From the NCBI GenBank assembly GCA_033239005.1, contig BSQZ01000054.1, positions 284,431-348,430 on the forward strand: DNA of 64,000 bases, given 5' to 3'. The stretch is from Lamellibrachia satsuma (lineage: Eukaryota > Annelida > Polychaeta > Sabellida > Siboglinidae). Both the position numbers and the translations under genes were made by a program. Positions 23,950 through 36,974 of the stretch are shown here, piece after piece. Every line of letters starts with the position of its first letter. The stretch's first letter is position 1. The notes under the pieces were generated by a model. The model worked only from the letters and a program-made list of their open reading frames with translations. It ran no database searches and was not told where the DNA came from.

Positions 23950-24255
23950 TTGAGTGTTTGCGTTGTGTCGAAGCCTTCGACTGAGGTACAGACTGGAAGA
24001 TTGTCGGTACTGTTTAAGACTTTAGAGTTCTCCGTTGCCGACATTTTGAAGGATCTTGACCCATTAGTTAATGAAAATATATCAACGTCAAAACACGACT
24101 CTTCAAAATGGGCCGATCAAAGTCTGGCATATCGCGTTCCCAACCAGCCCGCCCGCAGTTGTGAATTCATTGCTTCACTAATGTTTGGAGGAAATCGAAA
24201 ACAACAACTCTCTCAATCGCTGAATCACGTTTACATCCGAATGTTGCAAGAGTTT
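23950..24255 (-). pseudogene. Decayed THAP domain (right arm)
   Basis: Mirror of 11599-11930. Here the sequence that gave LKPEAVPTIF on the left is altered (AAGTCTTAAACAG instead of AAGCCTGAAGCAG), so the copy is further decayed. A small tandem duplication (AGAGTTTGTGTTGCGTGTAA twice, near 24250-24290) is private to this arm. Confidence 0.65.
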
Positions 24256-24579
24256 GTGTTGCGTGTAAGAGTTTGTGTTGCGTGTAAATCCACAACAAAA
24301 GTAAATAAAAAAGTAACTGCACATCTCAACCACGCTAAAAATACACGTGATATGCACAGCGTACGTCACAGCCGCGTCGGGTTTAAAGGGCTGTTCGCCG
24401 CTGATTGGTCAAAGTTGCAAACGCTGATGAATATATCAGCCTCCACGAAAAGTGACATTAGACCAGAATTTCGCACTTTTAGAACAGATTCCCAGTAAAC
24501 CACTTGCGTGGTATTCTTGATTACAGTTGCAAATGGTTAGTTTTTAGGCACTCTTATAGGTGCAAAGGCCCAAAACAAT

Positions 24580-24935
24580 GCCTTGATTTCACTTTTATCC
24601 ATAGGCGTGGGAACCGGGAAGTTGGTCCGCAACATTTATGGTGGGTATATGTTAAGTAGACGTTGCTACCCCCTCCCCCCGATATGCTTGGTGTCTAATA
24701 CTCTATCTCGTCTTGCTGACCCAAGATATTTGTTCACAGCTGCCCACCCTGGCAATGATGCATCCAGGTAACAGGAGGTTGTCCTGTGAGGAGGTATTCT
24801 TTGGGATATTCCATCACTGTATAACTTCCCTTTGGTAACATATGTGCATGTCATAGTTGGTACATATACAACTCTTTTAAGGCCACAAACTGCTCCGAGA
24901 CCCCATCACACTAGCCTTACGATGTCTAGTAACAA
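24580..24935. repeat. Dispersed repeat X, module 1 (right arm)
   Basis: Mirror of 10940-11290. A third diverged copy lies at 35080-35300. Confidence 0.6.
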
Positions 24936-25278
24936 ATGACATCTACAAAGGGGTGGGGACAGGGAAGCTGGTCACAAAATAGTTTTTGTGGGTATATGTT
25001 AAGCATACGTAGCCCCCCCAATATGCTCGCAGACACTAACTTCGCCACTTCCACAATTTTAATCTACTTTCGATGCCCGCGTAATTCTTAAAATGTAATT
25101 ATGTTGCTAGTTGTTAAGTAAATAATTGTGTTGCTTGCAATCACGCATATGAAGTGTTTTTTGTTTTAATAACCTTCGTTTAGTCCACTCTGCTAAAAGT
25201 ATACTTTTAAAGATTTTCCTTGTATTTGTAAATTATATGGCCAAGTAATAATTTATACAGCAAATATAACGGAATTGT

Positions 25279-25357
25279 TCATGCGACAGCAAGACGATCC
25301 AAACCTCGCATGATTGATAGTTCAATGGTCTTAGCACTACGCTATCCCATCCCACGT
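25279..25357 (-). mobile_element. Possible SINE head (right arm)
   Basis: Inverted partner of 10511-10591, with the same A-box- and B-box-like motifs. Weak call. Confidence 0.35.
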
Positions 25358-25708
25358 TAAAGAGCAATATATCCACTGTCAAAAAATGCGCTTGCATTAC
25401 ACGAAAAAGTTTGTATTATTTTGAATTATACAATATCAAAAGAAATACCGCACCTTTTTACTATGCATGTAAAAGTACAAAATCGATTTGTACATTTTAA
25501 GCGATAAATTTCGGGGGTGGTGTGTACATTAATCAGCATTGCACAATGTACTACCAGGGCGCCGTTTGTATACGGATGGAAACAGTGAATGTATCTGCAG
25601 AGATGATAGATATTGTACCTGTTGAGAAGCCAGTGTAAAAGTTCCGGTTGGATACGCAATGCCGCCTTACTCATTAAAGGTAATGTCTTGGAAATATCTA
25701 TATAATAT

Positions 25709-25710
<2 letters not shown>

Positions 25711-25744
<34 letters not shown>

Positions 25745-25864
25745 CGCACACACGCACACACGCACACACGCACACACGCACACACGCACACACGCACACA
25801 CGCACACACGCACACACGCACACACGCACACACGCACACACGCACACACGCACACACGCACACA

Positions 25865-25948
<84 letters not shown>
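25711..25948. repeat. CA/CACACGCA/CGCA compound microsatellite
   Basis: CA repeats, then about 17 copies of the 8-bp higher-order unit CACACGCA, then CGCA, then CA. The left arm has only CA and CGCA units, so the 8-bp order arose after the arms separated. Confidence 0.95.
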
Positions 25949-25949
<1 letters not shown>

Positions 25950-26964
25950 ATATATTATTTTGACCGCCCAAATGTGCTTTGTTGGCCCACTTTTAATGTA
26001 ATTTGAATTTGACCGATATCTTGGTTATGGATATTGTTTGATCATTGTTCACCGTTTCGTAAGGGCAGCAAGACAGGTGGCGACCAGAGCAGACGGGTAG
26101 AATGGGTTATATAAACATATAACTAAAATACAAACCATTAACACAACTATATTTTTGATACTGTACACACAGTTTGGAGTAATAACTAGCTAAAATAAGA
26201 TCGTAGATTACTTGTTATCAAATATTATTCAGGTCCTGGTTTGTATATATTGTTTGGTGTTGTTTGGTGAAACTCTCTACCTCTCTTTCCTTACCTCTCC
26301 CTTCTTGCAATCATGGTTTATACCTTCGCCCTGTTCTCTCTTCTTTCATGTCCTTGATTACATTATCATTTCCATTTTACCAAAATGTCGCTTTAAATGT
26401 AACACTTAACCAAATACATGTGCCACTGTTACTCGGGAAGGAACGCTATTGGTGGATTGCGTCTTTGTGCGTATATGTGTGTAATTTAAGTTATGCGATG
26501 ACAAACAGCCACCATATACCGTGTTCCAGTGACGTCACCAGAGAAGTCCCGGGTCACTGGTCCAGTTGGACATTACACAACCACTCAAACAGACGCCCTA
26601 TGTCCATCACGTATAAGCCGTTGAGGGTCAATGTGGCCATCTGCGATACTGCGGTCTTTCCTTTGTGTTGACCATATTTCCGCTCAAAGTATACCGGTAT
26701 TATCTTGACCTCTTTGCCAGACAGCGTCGGGACGTCTTTGTGCCATTGCAGTTATTAACAGCGACAACGATCATTGCTGCAGGAGTGAACCTCGATGGGA
26801 CAAACAATCTTGATCGACTGGTTATGCTTGTTTGTTAAAATAGCTAAGGCGATATGCGTGTTGTGAGTATGCGTGCATGCGTGCGCGCGCGCGTGTGTGT
26901 GATTTGTGCGTGAGTGCGTGCAAGTGTGTGTTGTGCATGTGTAATTTTTGCGTATATGGTTGTG

Positions 26965-27005
<41 letters not shown>

Positions 27006-27079
27006 GAGTGCGTTTAAATGTCGTTTAAATGTTCTTTGAGGCGGATGATAAGAAATATTCTAAACGGAAAAACTTTTAT
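25949..27079. other. Right-arm mirror of 8881-10022, noncoding
   Basis: Same motifs as the left arm in reverse complement, including a GCGCGCGC-containing microsatellite at 26875-27003. No gene is supported. Confidence 0.6.
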
Positions 27080-27385
27080 GATTTACTATGTTAACTGAGA
27101 CAACATTCCCAATCACAACGCCAGTTTACTATGTTAACTGAGACAACATTCCCAATCACAACGCCAGTTTACTATGTTAACTGAGACAACATTCCCAATC
27201 ACAACGCCAGTTTACTATGTTAACTGAGACAACATTCCCAATCACAACGCCAGTTTACTATGTTAACTGAGACAACATTCCCAATCACAACGCCAGTTTA
27301 CTATGTTAACTGAGACAACATTCCCAATCACAACGCCAGTTTACTATGTTAACTGAGACAACATTCGCAATCACAACGCCAGTAT
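27080..27385. repeat. 43-bp minisatellite, about 7 copies (right arm)
   Basis: Mirror of the array at 8477-8880 with two fewer units and almost no variation between units (all GTTAACTGAGACAAC). Confidence 0.93.
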
Positions 27386-27615
27386 CGACAATTACAATAG
27401 GGGCTGGTGTAGCGCCTTCGGGAAGGTGACGTCGTAATGGTACAATGTAGCCGAATTAGAGACGATATCGATCGAAGCTCTGTACCGATAAGGTGCGCGC
27501 CACAGAGCCTAACGACACGACGTATCAGTTGTAGACGATCACGTCTGCATGCATGATAAGATTTACACAGTACACAGGCATACATTGCGTCACTTGCTGC
27601 ACGGTATGTCGAGGG

Positions 27616-28127
27616 CTAGCCTTTAGACCACAGCTGGGTTGACAAGGCACCATTGTCCAATTGCACTGAACAGCTATTTGTTTGTGCATGTGCGTGTGCG
27701 TGTGCGTGTGCGTGTGCGTGTGTGTGTATTTTTTTGTGCGGCGTGCGGTGTACGTATGGTGTTTATGTTTATATACAGCTAAATATGTAGTGTTATTAAC
27801 ATTAATGTCAATAACAACAGCCAAAGTCGCCTAAGAGGGGATGTGGCAGGTGAAGCAATGAATTCACAACTGCGGGCAGGCTGGTTGGGAACGCGATATG
27901 CCAGACTTTGATCGGCCCATTTTGAAGAGTCGTGTTTTGACGTTGATATATTTTCATTAACTAATGGGTCAAGATCCTTCAAAATGTCGGCAACGGAGAA
28001 CTCTAAAGCCTTAAACAGTGGGAGATGGAAGGTTGGTCCTAGAAATTGGTGGGAAGTGTGAGTTTAGCCTCAAAGATAGGTGGGAGGTAGGCATGGCTGA
28101 AGGTGGGACGAGGACTATCAAAATTGG
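27616..28127. repeat. 512-bp segment present only in the right arm
   Basis: The left arm passes directly from one flank (ATGTCGAGGG, reverse complement) to the other (TGGGAGATTGG). About 28020-28127 resembles 61880-62030, so that part is probably ancestral and lost from the left arm. 27850-28020 is an extra THAP-derived copy. 27690-27725 is a GTGTGC repeat. Confidence 0.85.
27850..28020 (+). pseudogene. Third copy of the THAP relic
   Basis: 171 bp matching 11694-11864 almost exactly, from GTGAAGCAATGAATTC to CTCTAAAGCCTTAAACAG. Only the middle of the domain is present. It is absent from the similar block at 61.9-62.05 kb, which suggests insertion or copying from the neighbouring relic. Confidence 0.7.
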
Positions 28128-28806
28128 TGGGAGATTGGAGGTTGCCCCCCCAAACAAGGGGAAGACGGGAGGTTGAGATCCCTGCCACACTCCCTCACTT
28201 GATGAAAACCCAAAGCGGGGAATGCGATGCGTGGGTGTGATTAGATGGAGATATATGGTGGACAACCAAAACGTATTGCCATATTTCAGTTGACAGCAAG
28301 AAATGCCGCTGTACAGGTTTGACAGTCTGAACCATTTTATCAATGGGTCATAGTCATCCGACTCCACTCGATAAAAGTTGAAGTGCATTGTCGGAAGTAT
28401 CAACATCCGGTTGCTGCTTCGAATGTTCCACTTCTGTATCTCGATCGGGGCACCTCGCGCCAAGGTTCAATGATTTCTACCCCTGGACTTGTGCGGCCAT
28501 GTCTTAAAATGCGACCGGATGCAAGATGAAACGGACAGTTTGGGCATTGTCCACGATCCACCAAAGGTCATGGATCGATGATATCAGGACGCTGTCACGT
28601 CAAACAGTGTAAATCTAGATAGGCTGCATAATTGAATGCCTTGATAATATAGGGAGACATGGATAGGGGTGAGATAGATAGAAAGAACGAGAGAGAGAGG
28701 GGGTGACGGGGGAGAAGTTGAAAGAATGAAAAAAAAAAGAAATATAGTAGAACTTGAGGACACGAGGTAACATTAGTAACGGATCAGTGTAGAATTTGTT
28801 TATTTT

Positions 28807-29076
28807 CGGGCGGGCGGGCGGGCGGGCGGGCGGGCGGGCGGGCGGGCGGGCGGGCGGGCGGGCGGGCGGGCGGGCGGGCGGGCGGGCGGGCGGGCGGGCG
28901 GGCGGGCGGGCGGGCGGGCGGGCGGGCGGGCGGGCGGGCGGGCGGGCGGGCGGGCGGGCGGGCGGGCGGGCGGGCGGGCGGGCGGGCGGGCGGGCGGGCG
29001 GGCGGGCGGGCGGGCGGGCGGGCGGGCGGGCGGGCGGGCGGGCGGGCGGGCGGGCGGGCGGGCGGGCGGGCGGGCG
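28807..29076. repeat. (GGGC)n array, 270 bp (right arm)
   Basis: About 67 perfect CGGG units on the plus strand, directly upstream of gene B. Compared with the left arm, the array is half as long and the adjoining 490 bp holding the putative 5' exon and promoter are gone. On the plus strand, the coding strand of gene B, it is a continuous run of G-quadruplex motifs. Confidence 0.97.
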
Positions 29077-29303
29077 TATTCATGTATGTCCACTGTGTGT
29101 GCCGCGTTGTTTAGGCAACCTAGTTGACACACGAGTTGGTGGTTAGATAATTAAGCACGTACTTGTTTCGATTGGTATTATCTCGCCAGTGTGCTTCTGC
29201 GCGCATGTATTGATTCATTCGCAATTCGCCCAGAAATAATACTAAAAGTATCATCCAATGCTTTCAATGCTGATTACAGAAACAACTTCAAGAGAACGAG
29301 AAG

Positions 29304-31603
29304 ATGGTCAAAGAATTCACGTATGTCAACGAGGATAGGGAAATCAAAGTACACCGAATCGGTCTGTGTACAGGAATGACAGCCATTATGTTCTGGGCGT
29401 CCGGGATGTGCTTCGGTTTGTCCGTCGCTGGAGTAACCCTCAAATACTGGAACAACCACTACGAACTTTTTGATTTTTCTGACAAAGGTATGTGGTTAAC
29501 AGTGTTGGAATCGTACCCATTGTAATTTTACTCTGGGAAGTATGCAACCGTAGTCATAGAAGGATAACTATATATTTCCAGTTGATCATTTAAATACCGC
29601 TGTCGCTTCGCATCCTCTTGTTATATTCAGATAATATGATTGGCGATAAATTTACAAGAATGCTTAGTGTATTTGATAATACATACGAGGTGGCATTTAA
29701 GAAAAAACTATTGTTTTCTATGCGGAGTTGTGACACTATGATAATACAATTATGGTGTATCGTGTATGTGCAGATTATGGACCATGCAGTTCGTTACGTT
29801 CTTGGGATCGTACAGAGCTGTGTGCGACGTGACATTCGTTGAAGGTCCAAGAAAATGTTGAAAAGAATATTTTCGTCTGAGAATTGTTTTCATTGAATAA
29901 TTTATTGTGCGTGTCTACTGCCTTTTCTCTCGTCCCTCGCTTCCCCCATCCTCTCTTCAAACAAATATATAGATAGATACGAATGATAAAGAGATAAGAA
30001 GAGATTAGAGGAGAGAAACCCAAGCTATGTAGACTTAGGTCTTATGTCCACCTCGATCGTGAGGATTAGAGGAGAGAAACCCAAGCTATGTAGACTTAGC
30101 TCTTATGTCCACCTCGATCGTGAGGATTAGAGGAGAGAAACCCAAGCTATGTAGACTTAGATCTTATGTCCACCTCGATCGTGAAATAACACGGACACAA
30201 AATGTAAATTACTGCGTAAACAACTATTTATTTAAACTCGTCACGGTCCAGCGATCGGTGACATTTGTTCTCCGAACACTGACGCATATTTTGAAGTGGT
30301 TTAATCTTGAAACGTGAACAGATGTAAAAACACCAGAAGGCAGTCTTCATTATAATGGGAAAGGCATTAAAAAATAAATATTTTATTGGGATATAATTCG
30401 ACATGTGTAAAGAACGAGTTATGGATGTGGCGTGTTCCTCTGCAAAGCCATTCCGACTAACGCAGCATTGTTTGTTTTAGGGGCTACATTGTCGGGCAAG
30501 GTAGCATCCGTGATCGGAGTCGTCACGACAGGGTTGATGTTTATTTATGCCGTGATCTACAACCTCTCCAACGCCCTTCCAAAAGGAGGCTCTCTGAAAA
30601 AGTTCAAAATCTTGGCGGTCGCAAGTTGTAAGATTTCCGAAACATTTATCTTAAGTTGCTGTTGTTGTGTGCTCTTCCTCGTTCCTTCCTCTATAATATG
30701 TGAGGGTAATCCATTTACTGTTTACCATTTCATTGTTCCCTATCGGCACACTTCTCTCTCCAGTTGCCACTCTCCCCCGCCTTTCTCACATCCCTCATTA
30801 CGCAGTCCTCTCAACCCAGTTGCGGTCTTTCTTGTTTCATCGCATCTGCTCCCTTTGGTAGACGACTTCCTCCATCCACACCACGTCATCTGGCTTCTTC
30901 CTATTCTTCCTGTTAAGCTGAATAACACCCCAATCTCTTCCCTTAGGTCATCCATCCTCCTTCTTCCTGTGCTCTCCGGACCAAGTGGTTCTGGTAAACT
31001 CGACACTTTGCTATGTATGTAAGACATCAGTATCAGTAACATAGTTTTGACTGACACATGTCGAAATCATATTTTCACACCAAAGTAGAATCTAATCTTG
31101 CCGAAAGAGCTGTGTAAATGTTTTGCAATGTGAACAATGTTTGTCTAGTCATGTGAACAATGTAAAGGTACGTTGTTATATAGCGTGACATCCAGTCCAC
31201 ATAGGTGTGCATGTATGGATATGCATACACGTGTGTCTGTGCGTCAGCCCCGCCTGCTTGTGTGTGGAATTATGACTGGTCGACAGTAATCCAAACAGCA
31301 GTCATAACATTGTATGTTGGCATTATGCTCACCAACGCGTAACGCTGTCACGGTTCATTTGTTCTTTCAGGTTTAGTGTTGTTCGCTGGCATAGTGGTGT
31401 TCGTGATTGGAAACAATTTCAATTTCAAATATGGGCCTCCGTTATATGCGTTCGGCTGCGTTGTTGTCGCTGTTGTTATGGCTATTGGCTGCGAAATGGC
31501 AGTCTTGAAGGAAACGGAGCGAGCGAGAGAAGCAGGAATATATGATGAATTTTCGGTACTCCCTATCGGGTTGGAGCAAACCAGAGTGCACCGCGTTGTG
31601 TAA
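29304..31603 (+). CDS. Gene B: divergent claudin-like four-helix protein, 187 aa
   Basis: Exons 29304-29487, 30481-30627 and 31371-31603 (184+147+233 nt = 188 codons with stop), both introns phase 1 and GT-AG. An acceptor GATTACAG lies 26 nt upstream of the ATG, so an upstream noncoding exon is expected, but the sequence that would hold it is deleted here. The N-terminus has the family phrase VHRIGLCTGM; four helices lie near residues 23-46, 68-92, 104-123 and 130-150. The first loop has W49 but neither GLW nor the paired cysteines, so it is a divergent member. The last residues (EQTRVHRVV) match the start of a second module in gene D, followed at once by a stop, so this is a cut-down relative of the two-module gene. 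Function beyond membrane insertion is unknown. Confidence 0.8.
30003..30185. repeat. 61-bp tandem repeat, 3 copies, in intron 1 of gene B
   Basis: Each unit begins GATTAGAGGAGAGAAACCCA and ends ACCTCGATCGTGAG; copies differ at one position near the middle (TTAG followed by G, C or A). Confidence 0.9.
30735..31020 (-). mobile_element. 3' fragment of a LINE in intron 2 of gene B
   Basis: The minus strand encodes RRRMDDLREEIGVLFSLTGR followed by altered W.GHV.RM-type and LRNEG sequence, the C-terminal region of a non-LTR retrotransposon. The same fragment occupies the corresponding introns of both modules of gene D (49865-50225 and 52205-52560), antisense to the gene each time. Confidence 0.7.
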
Positions 31604-31695
31604 AAAAGGTAAGGTACGTTCTTATATAGCGCGGTACCCAGTCTTTGCACGTATTTGGATATCCGTGCATGCGTCCGTGTGTGTGTGTGTGTGCA

Positions 31696-31739
<44 letters not shown>

Positions 31740-31844
31740 TGTGTGTGTATGTGAAATTATGGCTGGTTGCCAGTAATTCAAACAGCAGTCATTACATTGT
31801 ATGTTGACATTATAGTCACCAACGCGTCATTCGTTCTTTCAGTG

Positions 31845-32090
31845 GTGTTCTTGTTTGCAAATACGGCTGGTACGGCTGCATTTCTAGCGCTATGAGTACG
31901 GCCGTCGCCTGTGTAGGCGGAGTCTCGAAGCCAAAGAAGCGAGCGAGAGAAGGAGGAATGGCGGCCGACTAGCACCAATGGAAATGGCGGGATACCCATA
32001 ATGGCGATAAACCAACAAAAGCCAGGGCGTTGTTAGTAGCTGGACGATACAACTGCAGATGGATCTGGATTAACTGCTCTGCACAATTCA
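31845..32090 (+). pseudogene. Relic of a second-module last exon downstream of gene B
   Basis: After a TTCTTTCAG acceptor, the sequence resembles the last exon of gene D module 2 (TACGGCTGCAT, GAAGCGAGCGAGAGAAGGAGGAATGGC) and its 3' flank (AAAGCCAGGGCG..., GCAGATGGATCTGGATTAAC). The reading frame is broken by early stops and the hexapeptide array has collapsed to one or two units. Intron-like sequence before it also matches gene D, so gene B once had two modules. Confidence 0.7.
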
Positions 32091-32960
32091 AACAGTCTGG
32101 CCACGAGACCCTGTTCGAAAGACAACATTTTCTCACTTTGCACTGGCGCTAAATGAAAGTAATCGCAACTGCCGTAGTTTTGTTGTGTTGCTTTGTCTTG
32201 ACACATTTGTACTGATCCTGTGAGCGCTAATACCCCATAGTCATATTTAGAAGCAGAATGTTGGCACTTATAATAAGAATTCCATTATGATTCTTGTTTC
32301 CCGAGAGCCTACGAGTCAGATATGATCGCACAATTTAGACATTTATAACAAAGAGCAATACATTATTATCGATAAACACATCAGTTGTTTTATATATTTT
32401 ATTTCATCCTTTTATAGAACATACGTATTAGAGCGATGCCGTTGAATTGGGTGACCGTAATTTCGTGCTATATGTTCTGCATTTAACGCTGCACACAACT
32501 CGACGTGACTGCTCCAAGCCTTTCGGTGTCGATGACGCACGCAAACCGTATCGCCGAGTTGCTGTGATTATTATCTCGCCGATAATTGGCATATCGCATA
32601 ACGCACTGTCACTGGAAGAAATTAAGTGATTTAGGATTCGCTCAAAAGTGTCAACATTGTCGTACTGTAGAGGGATCGGTCGGATGCCACCGAATGTGTT
32701 TTGTTTCTGACTGCATGACAGGAAAAACTTCATCGGCGGTCCCTCGGAACGTGAATGACGTCGGTCATGGGTCATGGGTCATAGGTCAGTCGTATTTCCT
32801 GAGGTGACTCAGGAGACGGATACGAGATCTGGAGATCTTGGTGCAGTGGGGGGGGGGGACAGGAGGTTCCGTGTGGAAGTGGTGCTTGTTGTTCTTGGTT
32901 CCTCTCCTCATTTCTTCTCTACCGTTTCACTACATCATTCTGTAGACGGTTTGACTCCGA
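32091..32960. other. Noncoding block, inverted copy of about 47.6-48.4 kb
   Basis: 32500-32640 matches the reverse complement of 47985-48120 (for example GATTATTATCTCGCCGATAA). A TCATGGG tandem occurs in both (32763-32780 and 47820-47850). Short frames ending in SLEEIK or SLGEIK run through both copies, but substitutions are mostly amino-acid changing, so coding is not supported. Confidence 0.55.
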
Positions 32961-32967
32961 GTAGTGC

Positions 32968-33840
<873 letters not shown>

Positions 33841-33884
33841 TCAACAATGTTAAAAATATTTAGCAAGACCTGTCGATATGTGTA

Positions 33885-33886
33885 CG

Positions 33887-33966
<80 letters not shown>

Positions 33967-33967
33967 A
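33885..33967. repeat. (GTGC)n, about 80 bp
   Basis: Roughly 20 perfect GTGC units. The reverse complement of the flanking sequence at 34008-34070 matches 47104-47175. Confidence 0.95.
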
Positions 33968-34140
33968 GCGTGCGGCTGAATTAATAAGTTGTAGCCGTAG
34001 TGAAATGCTGGGTGGCGCCACTGTGGGAGAGTTTGGACAGTCTCATGACGTCAGCGGAGGCCAGATGGCAGCACTAATTGTCTTTATACACATTGTAATG
34101 CTCTATTCTAGATTTTCAATATCATTTCCACCCTGTTGAA

Positions 34141-34460
34141 CAGGTGATCTAGCTATTTTATAGATATCACTCGTTCGTACGAAGGGGTTGAAAATATAAC
34201 ATTGGCAGACGCATATTATTTTTGTCTAGACTCATTCTGGATAACTAGACGACACATAATATCAGTTGTACAATTTTGTTCTACGACACTGTTGTATAAA
34301 AACTACACCATTGTTTGACAGGTGTTCTACTGTTTGTCACGTATATTATCTAGAATATATTTAACTCGGTTTAGTATTAGCCCATAAACATTATAGCCTA
34401 ATTGTTGAATTATTTCCTAATTGTTGAATCTAAACTATATTAACGTTGATACATTTGCCA
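34141..34460. other. AT-rich intergenic stretch, nothing recognised
   Basis: No ORF, repeat or RNA gene is evident. Confidence 0.3.
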
Positions 34461-34466
34461 TTTGGT

Positions 34467-34627
<161 letters not shown>

Positions 34628-34864
34628 TGGTGTGTGTGGGGGGCCCTTGTGCATAGTTAGTGAATTTAATTTGCCATAGCAATTTAAGTATTATGTTTTT
34701 ATTTAATGACATGGTGAAACTGCCCAGTACAGAAGACTTAGATATATGCAGCTATGTAATGGTTGACTTGTGTTTCACAATGAAAAAGGTTCCCAATGAT
34801 TCCGAAGTTGAATTGCTGCATATAAAGATGTGTGTTTACTCCGTGGAAAATCACCGGGCGAACG

Positions 34865-35300
34865 AATTATATGGAAAACTACTTTACTTGCCACGGTCCA
34901 GTGAATTCCGTCGAATGGTCACGTCAGATGCTATCTCTGCGAATGCAACTGTTGAATCAACGTACGTGGTGTTTGATTCCTTCAAGTGGTTGCATGAACC
35001 AGAACCTTGTTGTTACGTGCAGCACTGCATTGCCTTGGCGTCTATTAGTAAATCTCCATTTGCAAGCATCCGTCCAACGTCTTGCTGATCCAATACATTT
35101 GTTCACAACTGCCCACCCTGGCATTGATGCTTCCAGGTAACAGGAGATTATCCTGTGAGGAGGTATTCTTTGGGATGTTCCATCACTGTATAACTTCCCT
35201 TTGGAAACATATGCCATAGTGGGTACATATGCAACTATTTTAAGGCCACACACTGCTCCGAGACCCCATCACACTAGCCTTACTATGTCCAGTAACCAAT
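34865..35300. repeat. Third copy of repeat X (modules 2 and 1 adjacent)
   Basis: 34865-35000 resembles 23070-23260, and 35080-35300 resembles 24700-24930, joined by about 80 bp without a match. In the palindrome arms the two modules are 1.3-1.5 kb apart. Confidence 0.6.
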
Positions 35301-36480
35301 GACGTCTACAAGGAGGTTGTCGTCGGAGTCATAAAAACAACAAAGACAAAGACAACATCAACAATAACCACAATTAAACCTGACAATTCTCTCTTTCATC
35401 GAAGAGGAAATTTCCCAATGAAAACGTTCCGCCCGGACTTACCTTACACTTATAGATATTAGATAAATTGTTCAATAATTCTCTCTTGGTGACCCTAAAT
35501 TTCTTGATTTCTCTCTCTCTCTCCATGTGCTCCATGGGGCTCTGGTGGCACACCCCCACCGTTTTGGTATGGCAGTACCCTCCCCCGGCAACTCCCCCTC
35601 CCCATATTCACCAGCTTTCGATGCCCGTCTTAAAATGTTATTATTTTGTTAGTTATTTTGTTAAGTAAACAATTGTGTTGTTTGCAATTCAGTGTTTTTG
35701 TTTTAATAAACTTAGTTAAAATTTAGTTCACTCTGCTAATAGTATAGTTTTATAGATTTGCTTTGCGCTTGTGTAGTCGTGTACTTCGTTGACTCGACAC
35801 AAGGCATTACTGATTGGTTTCATGCCACCGTGTGGCGCCACTGACCACTGATCGACAAACGGTCGGTCTACAAATGGGCCATATTCACCGGGTCAGTCAA
35901 GGAGGCTCAAATTTTGCTCGAAAACATGTCGAAGATAGCGGACACAACCTACTAATTATGACATTGTGAGTTAGACATGTCGTGTCGTTTGGCAGACGTC
36001 GCCCGTTTCCACGTTGTTACCAGCAATGTAATGTTATACACTTATTGAACAGTACTGGATTCTATGCACAAGTTGTTCAGTGCTTACAACGAGTGCATAG
36101 AACTCAGTTCGTTCGATAAGGGTATAATAATCGATCGATAAGGGTATACTAATCGTTCGATAAGGTAGTTATTATATGGGTTCGTAGCTAACATTTGAAC
36201 ACATTCTAGGTAATTAACTGGTGATTTTGGTCCACTCTTTGTCGAGATGGCATCTGATTTCGGGAAGTGTTAGTATGAGCTAGACGTTTTAGAAGTGGTT
36301 TATTGATGTGTGGAAATAAAAATGTGCTTTTCCAAAATATTGAACGCACCAACATCAACAAACGTCAACAACATATCGATAAGGTGAAGCAGAGACAGTG
36401 GAGATGGCCACGTTCTCTGCTTTTACAGAGAATAGCACTTACGATAAATCGTAAATTTGCTCTAGTATCTAAGAGTCCTA
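35301..36480. other. Intergenic sequence with one half of a direct repeat pair
   Basis: 35745-35985 resembles 37290-37515 in the same orientation (shared TACACTTCG/TACTTCG, CACAAGG, TGACCACTG and AATTATGACA phrases in order). A small CGATAAGGGTATA tandem is at about 36113-36165. No gene seen. Confidence 0.45.
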
Positions 36481-36484
36481 AAAC

Positions 36485-36778
36485 ATGTTTTCTCATGAAT
36501 ATTTACGGAAAATTCAAGTTATAGAATGTGTGTGTCTTTCACATGTACAGGCTCGTGGTCAGGCGCCTGGGTGGGAAGTTTACGATATTGTTTGCCTTCA
36601 CGTGGAGGAATTTGATAGTATAACGTCTCTATTAAGTGCGGGCCTCTTGGAAAGACAATTGTCGCGGATGGAAAATAGTGGTCAGCGAATGGAAAATAGT
36701 GGTCAGCGGATGGAAAATAGTGGTCAGCGGCTGTCCTTCAACCTGTCGTTGTATGGCGTGATATCGTTGTTAAATTAA
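36485..36778 (+). other. Unrecognised 97-codon frame with a 7-residue repeat
   Basis: An open frame with three to four copies of RMENSGQ encoded by a 21-bp tandem at 36664-36732. An acceptor-like TGTACAG lies at about 36549. I recognise no family, and it may be chance plus a minisatellite. Confidence 0.25.
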
Positions 36779-36974
36779 ATTCCAAAGCTCCAACAGTTAC
36801 TGTAGCCGCTGCGAATTTCTGTTCAACAGTTTTAGTTCATAGCGCCCAGTTTAGCTCGGCAATAAAATCATTCTCCATTTAAAAAGTTTCGTGATAGTAT
36901 CTTCTACTACGACGCAACGTCAGTGTGTTGATGGTTACACCCGGTTTCACGTCCATTGTCAAGAGTCGACTTGA

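Larger units (their letters stand above)
18202..29562 (-). repeat. Right arm (11.4 kb) of the giant palindrome
   Basis: Reverse complement of 6080-17655. Beyond 29562 the sequence continues with intron 1 of gene B and still resembles the gene D locus (compare 29563-29610 with 53130-53085), whereas the left flank does not. The right arm is therefore attached to the parental locus and the left arm is the inverted duplicate. Confidence 0.95.

Noticed and set aside
32428..32775. 115-codon minus-strand frame over a block also found at 47.8-48.1 kb
   Set aside because: Neither strand shows synonymous excess between the two copies; retained as a duplicated noncoding block.
34957..35253. 98-codon frame resembling those at 10976-11314
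   Set aside because: Differences among copies mostly change amino acids and two copies have stops, so it looks like a dispersed repeat and not a gene.
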